64,000 bases of DNA from Glutinoglossum americanum (Eukaryota; Ascomycota; Geoglossomycetes; Geoglossales; Geoglossaceae): assembly GCA_020080175.1 (NCBI GenBank), contig JAGHQL010000018.1:124001-188000 (forward strand), in the 5' to 3' direction. This document shows positions 1-11,271 of the stretch, in pieces. Within the stretch, counting starts at the first letter, position 1; each line of letters starts with the position of its first letter. A program made the translations under genes and the position numbers. Under the pieces are notes generated by a model that was not told where the DNA came from, ran no database searches, and saw only the letters and a program-made list of their open reading frames with translations.

Positions 1-77
1 TCTTCTTCTGAAAATTCGAATACGGGTCAGCAATTGACCGGTAGTATATCGGTGGGATCCATGGGCATGTCGCTCTT

Positions 78-608
78 CTACTCAGCAAGAAGAGCGAGAT
101 TTCGGCAAACGCAAGAGCCACAAACCTTCCATTTCTCCATCTCCTCCTGCTTCATCTTATACTGCTTGAGCAGATCATCCAAAACCTTCTTAAGCCCTTC
201 AGAGTTCGTTTTTAATGCCGGGACGATGTCGGCTACTGTCCGTTCCACCAGAACGCCGTTGATCATGCGGAAGCATTTCCGGTCCTTCTGCAAAGGCTCC
301 AAAGTCTCTAGCACGAGCCTAGATAGTCCAGAGAAGCAGTGAGTTAGGCCAGTCAACCAAAGGGCAAACGCCTCGCAACTAAGAGAGGAAAGGCCGGTTT
401 GGATTTAGAATGTGATTCCAGATAGGACGTACTTGTGTTCTTCTGTTTCCTGCTCGACATCGCCAATCTTCTGTGCAATTTGCTGAAGGTTATTCTTGAA
501 GTTGGAATATTGCGCTTGAAGTTCTAAATGACACTAGTCAGAACAAGCGACAGCATATTAGAAGGTAACATTACCTTGCTGTTTTCTAGCTGAGATTTGT
601 GAAGCCAT
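78..608 (-). CDS. PFD2: Prefoldin subunit 2 (beta-type prefoldin)
   Basis: Subunit of the hexameric prefoldin co-chaperone, which delivers nascent actin and tubulin to the CCT chaperonin in the cytosol. Three exons are read on the minus strand: 608-575, 523-433 and 318-78, giving 121 residues, within the usual length for the family. The protein begins MASQISARKQQ, continues through a helix with NNLQQIAQKIGDVEQE, and reaches the diagnostic beta-hairpin stretch KCFRMINGVLVERTV, followed by a C-terminal coiled coil ending near KQEEMEKWK. Both introns have good ends (GTAATG...TTTAG and GTACGT...TCTAG) and codons join cleanly (EEH-K-LVLETLEPL). It is divergent from CMC2 with 143 bp between the two starts. 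The last dozen residues (VCGSCVCRNLALLAE) are unlike most homologues, so the extreme C-terminus is the least certain part. Confidence 0.9.
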
Positions 609-751
609 CACGGCCTTGTCATCGAATATGAAATTGGCATGCATCAGGTCGCCGCCAAAACCACATGGAAGTTTCCGTGCCAAGCCTTACGATCTAGACT
701 TTATTTCCCTAATCGAAACAACTCGAAACAACGTTTATCCACCCAGGCGAG
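609..751. promoter_or_regulatory. Bidirectional promoter between PFD2 and CMC2
   Basis: The 143 bp between the inferred start codons of two divergent genes must contain both core promoters and 5' leaders. No TATA box is evident. The only support is gene orientation and spacing. Confidence 0.5.
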
Positions 752-1044
752 ATGCATCCACATCTCCATACCAAAGACAACATAAGTCAGCATCTCTCCC
801 CTCCCAGCAATTCCAGACCCTAACGTGCTTTTCAGGATGCGAAGAACTGATGACGATCCTCGACGAGTGCCACGCACGAGGCTTCCTCTACAGAGCCGTG
901 GGAATGTGCAACGGGGCGAAAAGGGACGTTAACCTCTGTCTACGGGCCGAGCGTCTGGAGCGAACCAGGGCAAATCGAGAAGCCGCAAAAGTCCAGCGGG
1001 AAAGAATCAAGGCGAAGTGGGCGGAGATCGATGAGAACTCGTGA
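752..1044 (+). CDS. CMC2: COX assembly mitochondrial protein CMC2 (twin CX9C)
   Basis: Small intermembrane-space protein needed for cytochrome c oxidase assembly, imported by the Mia40 relay. Two exons: 752-785 and 836-1044, joined by a 50-bp intron (GTCAGC...CTAAC...TTTCAG), give an 80-residue protein starting MHPHLHTKDNI, the start typical of CMC2. Cysteines occur in the two family motifs: CEELMTILDEC (CX9C) and CNGAKRDVNLC (CX9C). The basic C-terminal helix follows (ERTRANREAAKVQRERI) and the protein ends AEIDENS. The open frame runs further upstream of the intron, but the spliced form restores the conserved N-terminus, so the start at 752 is chosen. Confidence 0.9.
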
Positions 1045-2228
1045 AGCCATCATACGTACCACGAGACAGCCGCGACGGGGGGGACTTGGGAACACTCTGA
1101 TCGAACTCCCGGAAGTACGAAATGAGCCCCCGCGTACGGTACGGAGAAGATATCCCGGGCGGACTGCCGGTCGCAACGATCCCAATAATACGCAACGCGG
1201 TACACATTCAAGAAACTCATGCATGTCAATAGTTCTTTTTTATGTTTTCTATGCTCTGTGACTAGACACCAATGTTGGCAAATACCCAGTATCTTGTCGT
1301 CACCAAGCTCCTGTTGATAAACTCTCGGGCCTCAGAAATAGTTCACCTAATATCATAAATCCTGCGAGGTAAAAGAAAGGGTATCATAGGGTAATACATT
1401 ATCAGCCTTTATCGATCCAGCTGGTTGTAGTCCTAATAAGTTTGCATAACTATCCTTTAAATTAAAAAAAAAAAAAAGTCACGCTGCGAGGGTGGATTTG
1501 ATACTCAAAATTCTAGGTGCTTATTTAGATGCACCGATTCGATGGGCAAGTCGCATGAAAAGGTCACTTGGCGGCTGGATGATCAAACTACAATATCCAT
1601 TTATCTGAGCTTCTATGTGGGCTACAAGCACAAAAGTTGCCTTCTCCAGAAATGCCAATCGGAGGGCATTGACCACGGGAAAGACATATCTTCCCTTGTA
1701 AAAAGCTCTTCATAGGACTATGCATCCACCGTTAGGGCGAAAACGAAAAAAAAAAAACCATGGTAATAGAAAAACGCTTTACTATGCTAGACGACCACCT
1801 ACATGAAAAGCTCGGGCTAAACAGCTGAGAGGAGTAATGGCCATTACAAGACAAAAACTTGGTTCCATCTGTAAAAAATAAAAGTCCATCCTTGTTCCCA
1901 GTTTACTATGCATTGCAAACGACGATCGAAAGCAGATACGTGAAAAAGAGGGAAAAAAAAAAGAAGAACCAACCGCTGTCGTTTCGCAGTCATATCCTTG
2001 AAATTATTCGCCGTAGGCTGGGAAAGGGAGGTTTTGCGTGATAATGAATTCATGCGCCTCTCAGGATCGAAATGTCCATGTTCACATTGCACACGATTGG
2101 ATCACCGATAAACCATTTGGAAAGGCATGTAGTAGGCTTGAAGTGCATCGGACAAGCTCAAAATGTACCAGAATTAGAGACACGAACTGATTTCGAACTT
2201 CCCACACTATATCCTTTGTTTGAAGTGG
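1045..2228. other. Intergenic stretch, nothing recognised
   Basis: A 1.2-kb convergent interval between CMC2 and the RING gene. It holds several homopolymer A tracts (near 1465, 1750 and 1955) and only short unsupported frames. It probably contains both 3' UTRs. Confidence 0.6.
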
Positions 2229-4481
2229 TTAACAGGTGGGAGAGTCGCTTGTCGGATAAGCCGAAGGGTTAACGACCATGTTGGTCATGAAACGATTTCC
2301 CGGGAAATTGCTGTTATTGTGTTGGCGGGCATCCGTGGTACCAAACACGATCCTCGAGTTAACTTGCGTATGATCCACTGGGTTGCTGGGATTAACCGGC
2401 CTACGAGGCATCTCAACAGCTGATGAAGTCCTCGTGGTCAGTGGGGAAGTTCGAAAAGGAGGGGGTACGTCACGGCGCCGATGTTGTTGTCGCGCGCTAC
2501 CCTCATTCGAGGCATGCGGGTGATCGACTTCCGAATCGTCGTTTAGTGTTGAATATAGAGAACGAGCGGCAGACGGGAAAGGGCGGGTGCTAAAAGCGTT
2601 GGAACGCGAACGAGTAAAACCGATTCGAGGATGCACTGTCGGGGTGATATCGTTCTCAGAGATATAATTCGCATCGCTGGGGCCCGTATTGTAGGTGCGG
2701 GATGTAGTGCCTTCATATCGATTCGTCGTTGTGTTGTGAGCATTATCCCGCTCCCTTCGTGGAGCTCGAACGCGGGCGGTGCGGTCAGAGGCATTTAGAA
2801 GGCGCTGTGAGTCGCTAGGCTGAGGCGGCATTGTGCGTTCCGCACCAAGTCGGTTGGCAACTCGAATGCGATCTCGAGCTTGATGGGGAGGAGCATGACT
2901 GTGGACAATCTCTGATTCCAACTTCCGTCGACATGCCGGACAAGTGCAGTGTTCCTTAAGCCAGGTTCTGATGCACGCACTTCCAAATATGTGCCCACAG
3001 GGAAGCTTTAGCGGTGTCTCGCAGGTTCCGCTTGTCGGTTCTACCTCTCCAAACGGATCCATGCAGATGCTGCAGGTGCGGTCTTCTTCCGATAACGAGT
3101 CAATAGGTACGTCTTGTAGACCACTTATTGCTTTGACGGTAGCACGCTCGAATGCTCTAGCAGCAGGACGTCGCAATGGATAAGAATTCCGTTGGGTCTG
3201 TTCTCGAGCATCGGGCATGTGGGCTACGTAGAGTGGATCCGCGTTCCTTGTCCGAGCCTGATTTGCCTGGTTTATTTCTCTTGAAGGTCCTGATGGCGAC
3301 CTCTCTCGAGCCCCATAGCGGTGTTCCATCCAAAGTGGGCGGTTTTGCTGTCGCTGAAGCGTTGACCGTGGAAGCCTCTCAAAGAACGCTTCGAAATCTT
3401 GCAACGGCCGACCTGGATCCGCCATTTCATCGTTCGATAAACGCTCACCCATAACCCGTTGAAACTCGCCCGTTCTGAAATAGATATCTATCGCAGCGGA
3501 AATCTCGGCGTCGGAGCGTGGATATTGGCCAGAAATCGAATTACCACTACCAGGGATGACCGTGTCTCGAAACTGAGCGATGTTTGCGTTGATATCATTT
3601 TGTGTTTCCAAACTTGCGAACATAGAAGCATATGAAGTGGAAGGGTGAGTGTGTTGATAGCCTCCAAAACGCGCTGTGCTTGGGCCCGGATCAGGAATCG
3701 TGTCGGATGCAACCCCTGAACCCGGTGAAGGGGCAGCTTGCTCGTGGAAGGCGGGGCTTGCGGAGTACTCAAACTCAGGCATACTCGGGTAGTTCTGAGT
3801 ACGAAAGGATTGCATTTGGAGGGCTGCTGTTTGATACTGGGTGCTGGATGCAGCAGGCGAAAATCCCCAGTTCGGTGGCGATGTTTGAGGGTACTCCATC
3901 TGATTCGATTCTGCCGGCATGGGGATGCTCGCTCGGCCATAGAAAGGCGGATTCTGGTACGTAGTAGAACCTGCAGCCGCGGATGACCGGAAAGAATGTT
4001 GTCTTGTGAAATTGGTAGCTTGTTGTACGCTCCGCGTGTGGGCCGCAATCATTGCCTCCAGGTCTGAGATTCGAGCACCAGAGGGGGGTTGAAAGAACGG
4101 AAGGTTTGGAGGATTCATAGGAGCGTTGTTCTGATGAATGCCTTGGTTCATTCCCGCTTCATAGGGCATCGGAACCCCACCAGTGTTATCTGTAGATCTG
4201 TAGAAGTGTTGGGCCGACAGCGGGTCTACGTTAATGCGCTCCAGGCTATGCCGCTGGGCTGCCATGTAATTTTGGTGTTCCTGGAGCCGTCGATCCTGTT
4301 CTCTCCGTTCCATCAGGGCATATACCGGGTGAATACCGCGCTGAACAGCGACGGGAGACTCCATCTCGTAATCCATGGACTCCATTTTTCCTAAGGGTGG
4401 AGATGGAGGAGGACGTTGTAGCGAGGTTGTTGGTTGTTGGTTGCACAGTTTAGGCTGTGAGGCTGTAGAGCTGATGTGCAT
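2229..4481 (-). CDS. RING-H2 finger protein, probable E3 ubiquitin ligase
   Basis: One uninterrupted frame of 750 residues. A single RING-H2 domain lies near residues 470-520: CSICMDPFGEVEP, then LPCGHIFGSACIRTWL, then CTCPACRRKL, giving the C-x2-C ... C-x1-H-x2(3)-H/C ... C-x2-C zinc ligand pattern. Such domains recruit E2 enzymes and transfer ubiquitin. The rest is low in complexity, rich in Q, S, P, N and R and without membrane segments, which suggests a largely disordered soluble protein; substrates cannot be read from sequence. A second in-frame ATG 32 codons in (MESMDYEMESPV) could be the true start. The 5' side faces a 4.4-kb gene-free region, so long upstream control or a long leader is possible. 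Confidence 0.8.
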   Translation of the reverse strand: MHISSTASQPKLCNQQPTTSLQRPPPSPPLGKMESMDYEMESPVAVQRGIHPVYALMERREQDRRLQEHQNYMAAQRHSLERINVDPLSAQHFYRSTDNTGGVPMPYEAGMNQGIHQNNAPMNPPNLPFFQPPSGARISDLEAMIAAHTRSVQQATNFTRQHSFRSSAAAGSTTYQNPPFYGRASIPMPAESNQMEYPQTSPPNWGFSPAASSTQYQTAALQMQSFRTQNYPSMPEFEYSASPAFHEQAAPSPGSGVASDTIPDPGPSTARFGGYQHTHPSTSYASMFASLETQNDINANIAQFRDTVIPGSGNSISGQYPRSDAEISAAIDIYFRTGEFQRVMGERLSNDEMADPGRPLQDFEAFFERLPRSTLQRQQNRPLWMEHRYGARERSPSGPSREINQANQARTRNADPLYVAHMPDAREQTQRNSYPLRRPAARAFERATVKAISGLQDVPIDSLSEEDRTCSICMDPFGEVEPTSGTCETPLKLPCGHIFGSACIRTWLKEHCTCPACRRKLESEIVHSHAPPHQARDRIRVANRLGAERTMPPQPSDSQRLLNASDRTARVRAPRRERDNAHNTTTNRYEGTTSRTYNTGPSDANYISENDITPTVHPRIGFTRSRSNAFSTRPFPSAARSLYSTLNDDSEVDHPHASNEGSARQQHRRRDVPPPFRTSPLTTRTSSAVEMPRRPVNPSNPVDHTQVNSRIVFGTTDARQHNNSNFPGNRFMTNMVVNPSAYPTSDSPTC

Positions 4482-7400
4482 TCGCAGGGTTCGAAGTGGG
4501 GTTGCAGGGTGGGGCTTAAGTAGGGCCTAACCGAACACAATTCCCACTTCGTATGGATAAAGAGTGGCCCAGCGGGCGATGTCCTTAAATACTGGATGGG
4601 GAGGCATTCTGTGCGGCGTTTCGGCCATCGGTTGTGCGTTGGGTAGGGTCCTGCACAGCTGCTGTACGCCCTCTTGGATGGATTCCCAAAGTTCCCCGGA
4701 GTACATGAAGGAATAACACGGAATGGAAAAACAAAATAAAATGGCGACCAAAGGGGGTCGCTGCTATGTACGTGAACTTTTGGGCTTCGATCCTGGTGAT
4801 GGTAAGTATGACCTAACTTGAGGTGAGGGATCAGAATGGTGGGTTTGGAGTTGACTCTGCTAGATTCCCGTGTTAATGAGGGAAGGTGATATCGTGAGGC
4901 CGTTCTATTCCATAGAACGTGGGAACTAGATGTAATGTCCTATTCCATTTTTATTTTTAAAAAAAACCCCCAGGCGGATGGATCAATTAGATACCGTCCG
5001 TCCATCCATCGATGCTGCCTTTTCCAATTATAACACTCCTCATCCGCAATGGAACCCCCCACCACACCTCTCTCACCTCAGCCGCGATCTCTTCAGCATA
5101 ACCTCTCCTTAACGGCGTGGAGAGGCAGTATGTGGGTGTCCCCTAAATAGAGGAATAGGCATATTATTCCCATGGCACTCCTATAGCCACTCGATAGAAA
5201 AAAGAGTCTCCGCTCTCTCTCCGCACAATCACATTAGTGAGTAGTCGGCAAGCAGCGAAGAAGCGCCAAGTACACTCTCCATATCTAACCCTTAGTTAGG
5301 GGAAACACCTCGGCTTAACTGAAGGGACACCCGGGTTTAACAGCATGCATATAGGCTTCGAAAGCTGGAAACCTCCCTAGTATTCCTCTTCTTCCCAGTT
5401 CATTAACTTGTCCCCACAAACTTTCAAGATTCGAACACCCTCCCGTTTCGACTTCAAAAAAAAGCGTCTCAGTGGCTGTACGCAACACGCCCCACCAGAC
5501 GACCCTCCTATCCTAAAAAAAAAATTTTTTTTTTTTTTGCCATGAACCTCTCCCTCACAGCGGTCTTCACAACCCTCACCACCACCTTCGCTAGAAACAC
5601 CATCTGGGAAAAGTTCCTCCCATAGGGCTACCAGAACGAATGCACCATCCCCCAAGCCAGCTATCACATACCTAAACTGCAATACATACAATCCTGCGGC
5701 AAGTCGCTGCACCCCACCGCCCGCGAGGGTTAAGATGTGCTTGTTCGCGCTAAATGGTAGGATGCGACAGATCCGGCGTACGAGTGCCCGGGCAAGAGGC
5801 TGGAAGGAGAAGTGCCTGAAGTGCCTGAAATTCGTGCCGATGCAAGTACGTTGAAAAACGGGGTTAAGCCTGGTGGGCGGATAGCTGGGGAATGCGGTGG
5901 GTGGTGAGTGAGTGGAGGAGTGGCTGGGAGACTTGCTCTGTGTTAGATAGATAACGTTATTAACTTCTTCCTCCCTTTCTTGCACTTATACAACATTCGC
6001 CTATCCCCTATTAGTTATCCACTGGCAGTGTATTATCCTGTACCCATCTAGATTTACTCACCTCTTCCTCACCTTTTCCTCGCCTCCCTCGACAAGCCAC
6101 CATTGCTCGAACTCAAGGAGCTGTTTTCATCCATCTGGGTGCTATAAAGAAAAGTTCTGCTGGACCCGAGTGCGGTGGTAGTAGTGTAACACCGTTAGTG
6201 GTGCTATGCCCCTAATCTCATCCCCACCCCCGAAAATTTTGGCGAAAATGCACCAATCGAAAAAGTTGAATATCCTCATTGCCCATCTATCCTCGTTTGG
6301 CAGTATTTGCATGGTGAGCTCTGGTATTTCCTTTTACCCATCTTTTTTATTTTCTGGGGTGGCGTGACTATGGTCCCCCCTGAATATGTCTGCAATGGCA
6401 CAACGGAGGATTCTGAGAGACACGCCTGTAACCATACCATACTCTATGAGCAACGGTAGACCTCAGAGGGATGCCTGGAGTTATGGGGGTCCCGGCATGC
6501 GCAGCCAACAAACACGGTAGTGTTTTGCGTGGTGAGCTTTATGATATTCCGGCGAGCTCTTCGTAGTGTCTGGGTAAATGAAACAAAGGACCAGAGGTGT
6601 TTAAGGAAAATTGAGAATGTAAAAATGGCATCGTGGAGGGAGGAGGTAGCGTTGTTTTCAGATTTCTATTTTCGATGTTGTCCGACAAGTCCTTGGTACT
6701 TATGTAACTAATTTATTAGAGCCTCGCCTTGTCCACCTCACGAATCTTTGCTGCGCTTGATGGAATTGGAAAGATTTCATCTTTTTTTACCATATAAACT
6801 ACTTAAATTCGCCGCCGTTCGGGCTCACAACGAGAGAGATATAGGATGGGCAAGCCGATGACATGTTGGTTCAGGTACCATGGAAGCGGGCTTATACACG
6901 ACTGCTGAGATGATGGCGAGGTTTCGTCGGTGTGGGAAACTCGGGGGAGCGTATCGTCGGGCTACAGCATGATACGGTGAAGGGGGTTGGAGAAGTTAAT
7001 AAGAGGCGCGAAGATGGACCCTACTGGTCCCCCTGGGCTGCCCCTAAGGCTGGGATAGGGCGAAACCGCCACGCTTGGGGGGGATACGTGCTATAGAAAC
7101 ATATCCGCCTTTACTGGCCGGATCAAGGACATAGTACGGGACGAGGACCCAGACATTGTCAGGCCAAACCTCAGTACCTATCTCTGCAGGGCAGCCCTAA
7201 TTTGGTGTACAGCCAATACAGCTATTACGGCTCCACCAAGAGGGAAAAATGTAGTGCACGAAGGCCAAACTTAACCTCTTCACCAAGTCAAAGAGCCCAG
7301 CCCAGCATTACAGGAATCCGGAATGGAACCAAAAAAGGAGGTGAGCGCCTTGCGAGGTGCTCTCTGCGAATAAGAGCGTGCTTAAACTGCGTCTAATTAA

Positions 7401-8865
7401 CATTTTTATTTCGCGGTAGGAATAGCAAGGAGTAGGTAAGTATGCAAGTGCCTCTAGGATCAGCGGGTGGAACCTTGGTTGGCAAAAAATCACTGGGAAA
7501 ACCTTGTTTTGGAAAAATAAATATAGGGATAATTTCTCAAATTCCTGACTTCTCTTTGTTTACTCGGATGCCGCATAGAGTTTGCTGGAGCGCCACCACA
7601 AGTCAACACACAAACTATTACTGGTATCATCAGTTGCACATGGCTACCCACAACCCCCCCTTTTGAACTACAGCCTCCGAGACGAGGACCACCGGTGCGC
7701 CATAGAGTATACGATTAGAGGATCCATGACCACAGGCACACCCCGGAGACCACCATCGTACCGCGGAGCGCGTGTTCGGGAGGGGCTCCCATAGCCATAG
7801 ACATACCTCAAGGACCATCACCGTATCGAGCCATATATATATCTAGAAGGCTCCCACAACCACCCGGCACGCCCAGAGAATGCGAGGAGAGGGGAAAAGC
7901 AGCAAGCGGGCCAACGCCGAAGCCGTTGGCATTCCGGTAAACTTTGTTCCATATATTGCCGCCTGCCGACATGCATACACACATGGATCTGTCCGTCCAG
8001 CCTGCAGGCCCGCCGGCAGCGCGTATGTTGCGCAGATATCTTATCCTCTCGTAGCGAAGAAAATAAATAAAATAAAATAAAAAAAAAGTGGGTGGGGGGA
8101 AATGTCGTGTATGGAAGGTTTCGTGGGACGACGCTTCCTAAATATAAGCGTTCGTGTTGATGGGTCCGCTGTGTGGTTGAACGAAGATACGGTAGGTGTG
8201 TTTTGGCATGGATTTTTGTGAATGGGGTGGTGGGAGGGGGGGCTTCCGTTCTGACCGCAGGCATCGTTCTCGTATCGTTGCTCTGCGGAGAGATGCGCGT
8301 CTAGTTGCTGCATCGCCTTGGCTGTCGTAGACCGGCCAGAGAGAACGAGGATCATTCATCGGGTTTGCAGTAACGCTTCCAGCTCATTTATTTTCTCCCG
8401 CCTGCCGTGGACTCCGTTCCGTTGGGGAGGGGAGTATGCCGAGTTAATAACCCCGACACCTGCAAGCAGGGTTTACCAAACCCATCAACAGGCAAGGCCT
8501 TTTTACGAATACGGGGACAACACGAATTCCTTGAATCCTGGAGACCCTTCGTTCTCGGGAAGGATAGATTGTAAGTTAGAGACGGTTGATGAGATAACGA
8601 AAAAAGGTTTGATATTTTTGAGTGGCTGTGTGGACTTATACACATAAAACTCTGCTGAATTAGCCACGAAGTTGCAAGGTACCGTTAGCATTTCCGCACA
8701 TGTCGCTTTTATCAGGCTCTGACCCCCTATGTTGTTGCTATCATACACCCGCCGAATTATAGGCGAAAACGATTCCGCTAAGGCGGGAAAGTTACACCTC
8801 ACAGCGCGGAACACTAGGAAATTCCAGAGGGAGGTCGGTCTGCTTTGGGACCAGAATCCAAGGTC
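4482..8865. other. Gene-free 4.4-kb region upstream of the RING gene
   Basis: Lies between the 5' end of the RING gene and the 3' end of the U2AF gene. It contains pyrimidine-rich and A/T homopolymer tracts (for example A then T runs near 5515-5540), and a ~64-bp degenerate minisatellite (see separate entry). The longest frame (5377-5985, minus, 202 codons) is compositionally skewed, ends in E/Y repeats and resembles no protein I know, so it is not called. No transposon parts were seen. Confidence 0.5.
7684..7875. repeat. Degenerate tandem repeat, about 64-bp unit, three copies
   Basis: Units begin near 7684, 7747 and 7811. Shared blocks are GGACCA(C/T)C at the unit start, GCCATA followed by a TA-rich stretch, a TCC(C/A)...ACCAC segment, and GGCAC(A/G)CCC at the unit end. 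The first and third copies align best; the middle copy is more diverged. A weaker partial copy may precede it near 7620. The unit length is close to a multiple of three only by chance; no gene is proposed. Confidence 0.55.
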
Positions 8866-10919
8866 CTACCAAGCATTAACCTCAAAGTTTTCCTGTTTGT
8901 GATTGTTAGTTCAGCTATCCTAAAAGGGTGATTTCCGGTTCCACTTACTTCGGAGAAGTAGGTTGCGACCACAGTCCTGTCTGCAAACTTTCTCCCTGCC
9001 AATAAACGCAATGCCTTGCTAGCGGATTGAGTGGTGTCGAATTTCACAAATATTTTACCCACCCCGGCAGACTGCCTGCTACCACCACTCGGTCTAGGGA
9101 TCTTTAGATCAAGTACCTCACCGTATTTCTCACACTCATCCTTTACGTCTTGAAGAATTTCTGCAGAATACAACCATTAGATCGAAAACAACAGAACCGT
9201 GAAGCAAGGCTTCCTTACCATCGTACTCCTCGTTATCAATCAGCTCCTCAGGGGTTACCATATTTAATAGTTGCAAAACACGGCCTTCCTCTAAGTCTTG
9301 CGATGTCGTCCCAGCGAGCATTGACATGGCATTAACTCCCATCTCAAGACCGGGAGCTTGTTTGATACCGATGCTTGCCCGTTGGATTTTTAGATGTTTA
9401 TCACCTAATTCCATGCCATTTAGACCTTCAACCGCGATATCTGTAGCCGAGGGGTCAACATATTCGCAAAAAGCAATTCCCTGAACACACGCATTAATCA
9501 CATCTGCTCAAGCAATTAGACGTGTTTGCGACATACCCTTGACTCCTCTGTGCCATTGTCTTTGATCAATACAAAGGCCTTGAGCTCGCCAAATGATACC
9601 AGTAGTTCTGTAACCTGCTCATCAGTAAGATACAACGGAATATTGGACACGCTGATTTTGTTTTGTGTATCCGGCACCACATTCGACACAACGCCTTCCT
9701 CATAATGAGAATCATCCGTCACTGCGGGTACTATGTAATCTTTTGGGCGACGGATGGAGAGCCCCCCTCTGTCGCTGCTGCCATTGCTGGTGTCCATATC
9801 ATCGTTGTCTTCCATTGATATCCCATCGAATGCCAGAAGAACAGTGGCGTCAGACGCAGTCTTGAGTTCTACAAGGGCAAAGGACTTGTCTCTGGAAAAT
9901 TGGGCGGATACAACTGGGTCTGTGCCCTCGATAACGTTGAGGCCGTTCAATTGTAGGTTTAGGAATTGGACGAGACCATCTTCGGTAACGTCGACCGGAA
10001 CATTATGGATTAACAGACGCTTCGACTGCCTGGCATTCGAAGGCTTTAGGGCTGCATTGTTTGCAGAACCGCTGGGCTGGGACATAAATGCTTGGAGGCG
10101 ACTCGGATCCATTGGTTGTTGCCGAGGTGCGCCTGGTAGTGGGAACATTCCTAAGAGGGATACCATCATTAACAATCCACAAGGAGATCTATGGCTAATA
10201 GAGAATGGAGTCAACAGAACCTACCCGAAAGCTTCGCCTGCTCGGCTGTGACGTTTTCATAGCCTGGTGGCTTGATATCCCACTGGGTCAATCTCCTCTT
10301 CCGATCCAATACCGGAACAATATCTGTCAAATCTGGCGTTGGCTCTCTCTTTTTCGCAGGAGGGCTAGCACTCCTCTTTTTTTCCCTAACAACTTCGCGG
10401 TCTCTCCCCCTGCCACCCCTTTCCCGATCTTCAAATGGATCTCTTTCCCTGCGGGGAGTGCGGTCATCATCTCGTCTGGCCTCTCTCCTTGAAGACCCTC
10501 TATCTCTATCCCATGCTCTATCATCGCGCCTCTCACGGCCAGAATAGCGGTCTTCACGTTCTCGTTCCCTATAGTCTCGGCTTGACGAGTACGAATCAAT
10601 CTCGCCTTCTCTACGGAACTTCGAGGAACGGTCTCCCCCACGGTAGCCGGGAGAGCGGGAACGACGGCGATCTCGGTCTCGGTCACGTCTATCGTCGCGG
10701 TCGGATCGTGACGACTAATTACTTTGTCAACACCAAGTACTCGGAGCATAATTATGGGGCTGCGCAATTGTAGAAAAAGAGTCTTACATAGTGGTCTCTG
10801 GAGGATGAATGCCGTCCACCATCTGTGATTGCCGTCGGGTTAGTAGCAGCTTCCATGCGAGTACTGGGTTTGGTTGATGTTGATGCCATGCCTCTTGACG
10901 AATAGCTATCGCCGTTCAT
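8866..10919 (-). CDS. U2AF2: U2AF large subunit (splicing factor U2AF65-like)
   Basis: Binds the polypyrimidine tract and recruits U2 snRNP to the branch point. Six exons: 10919-10788, 10714-10225, 10150-9537, 9480-9219, 9160-8949 and 8892-8866. Order of parts: an N-terminal RS/RD/RE-rich domain; a U2AF-ligand motif RRLTQWDIKPPGYEN that docks on the small subunit and SF1; RRM1 (RLLIHNVPVDVTEDG); RRM2 (KISVSNIPLYLTDEQ ... GIAFCEYVDP); and the C-terminal UHM (EILQDVKDECEKYGEV ... GKIFVKFDTTQSA). The last 27-nt exon gives the conserved ending ENFEVNAW. Without that exon the frame would run on into unrelated residues, so the splice is well supported. The start is ATG at 10919; the frame upstream lacks an ATG. 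It is divergent from OGG1. Confidence 0.93.
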
Positions 10920-11271
10920 GATGGCGATGTTGCCTGCAAACCTCGGCGGCAACGATCTTGGATACCTGACTTAAGTGACCAAAATATGAGATTATCGACC
11001 GGGTGATGGATGGAGATCCTCGAGCTGAAACAAAGCTCTACAAATGCGAGCGAGAACCCCTTGAGAACAATGTGTCTGAGTCGTGAGGGTTGAAAGTTGA
11101 TTGAATTGTTCGTTTCGGAGCCTCGCAAAAAGCTGTTACAGGTCTTCGCCCTATTGGACGTGCAAACGACCGTTTAGGTAAGCACAATGCAACGCGTTCA
11201 ACGCGTTTACGGAGATGAGATCTAACGCTCGATGCGATGGAGCTAACGTGTACACATTTTGTAAATCCTAG
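10920..11271. promoter_or_regulatory. Divergent promoter region of U2AF and OGG1
   Basis: The 352 bp between two divergent start codons. No obvious TATA box or known operator was seen; assigned from gene orientation only. Confidence 0.45.

Noticed and set aside
5377-5985. 202-codon frame on the minus strand
   Set aside because: Skewed composition, passes through A/T homopolymers, no domain or family likeness, no splice context.
8503-8814. 103-codon minus frame just past the U2AF 3' end
   Set aside because: No family likeness, and it sits where the U2AF 3' UTR is expected.
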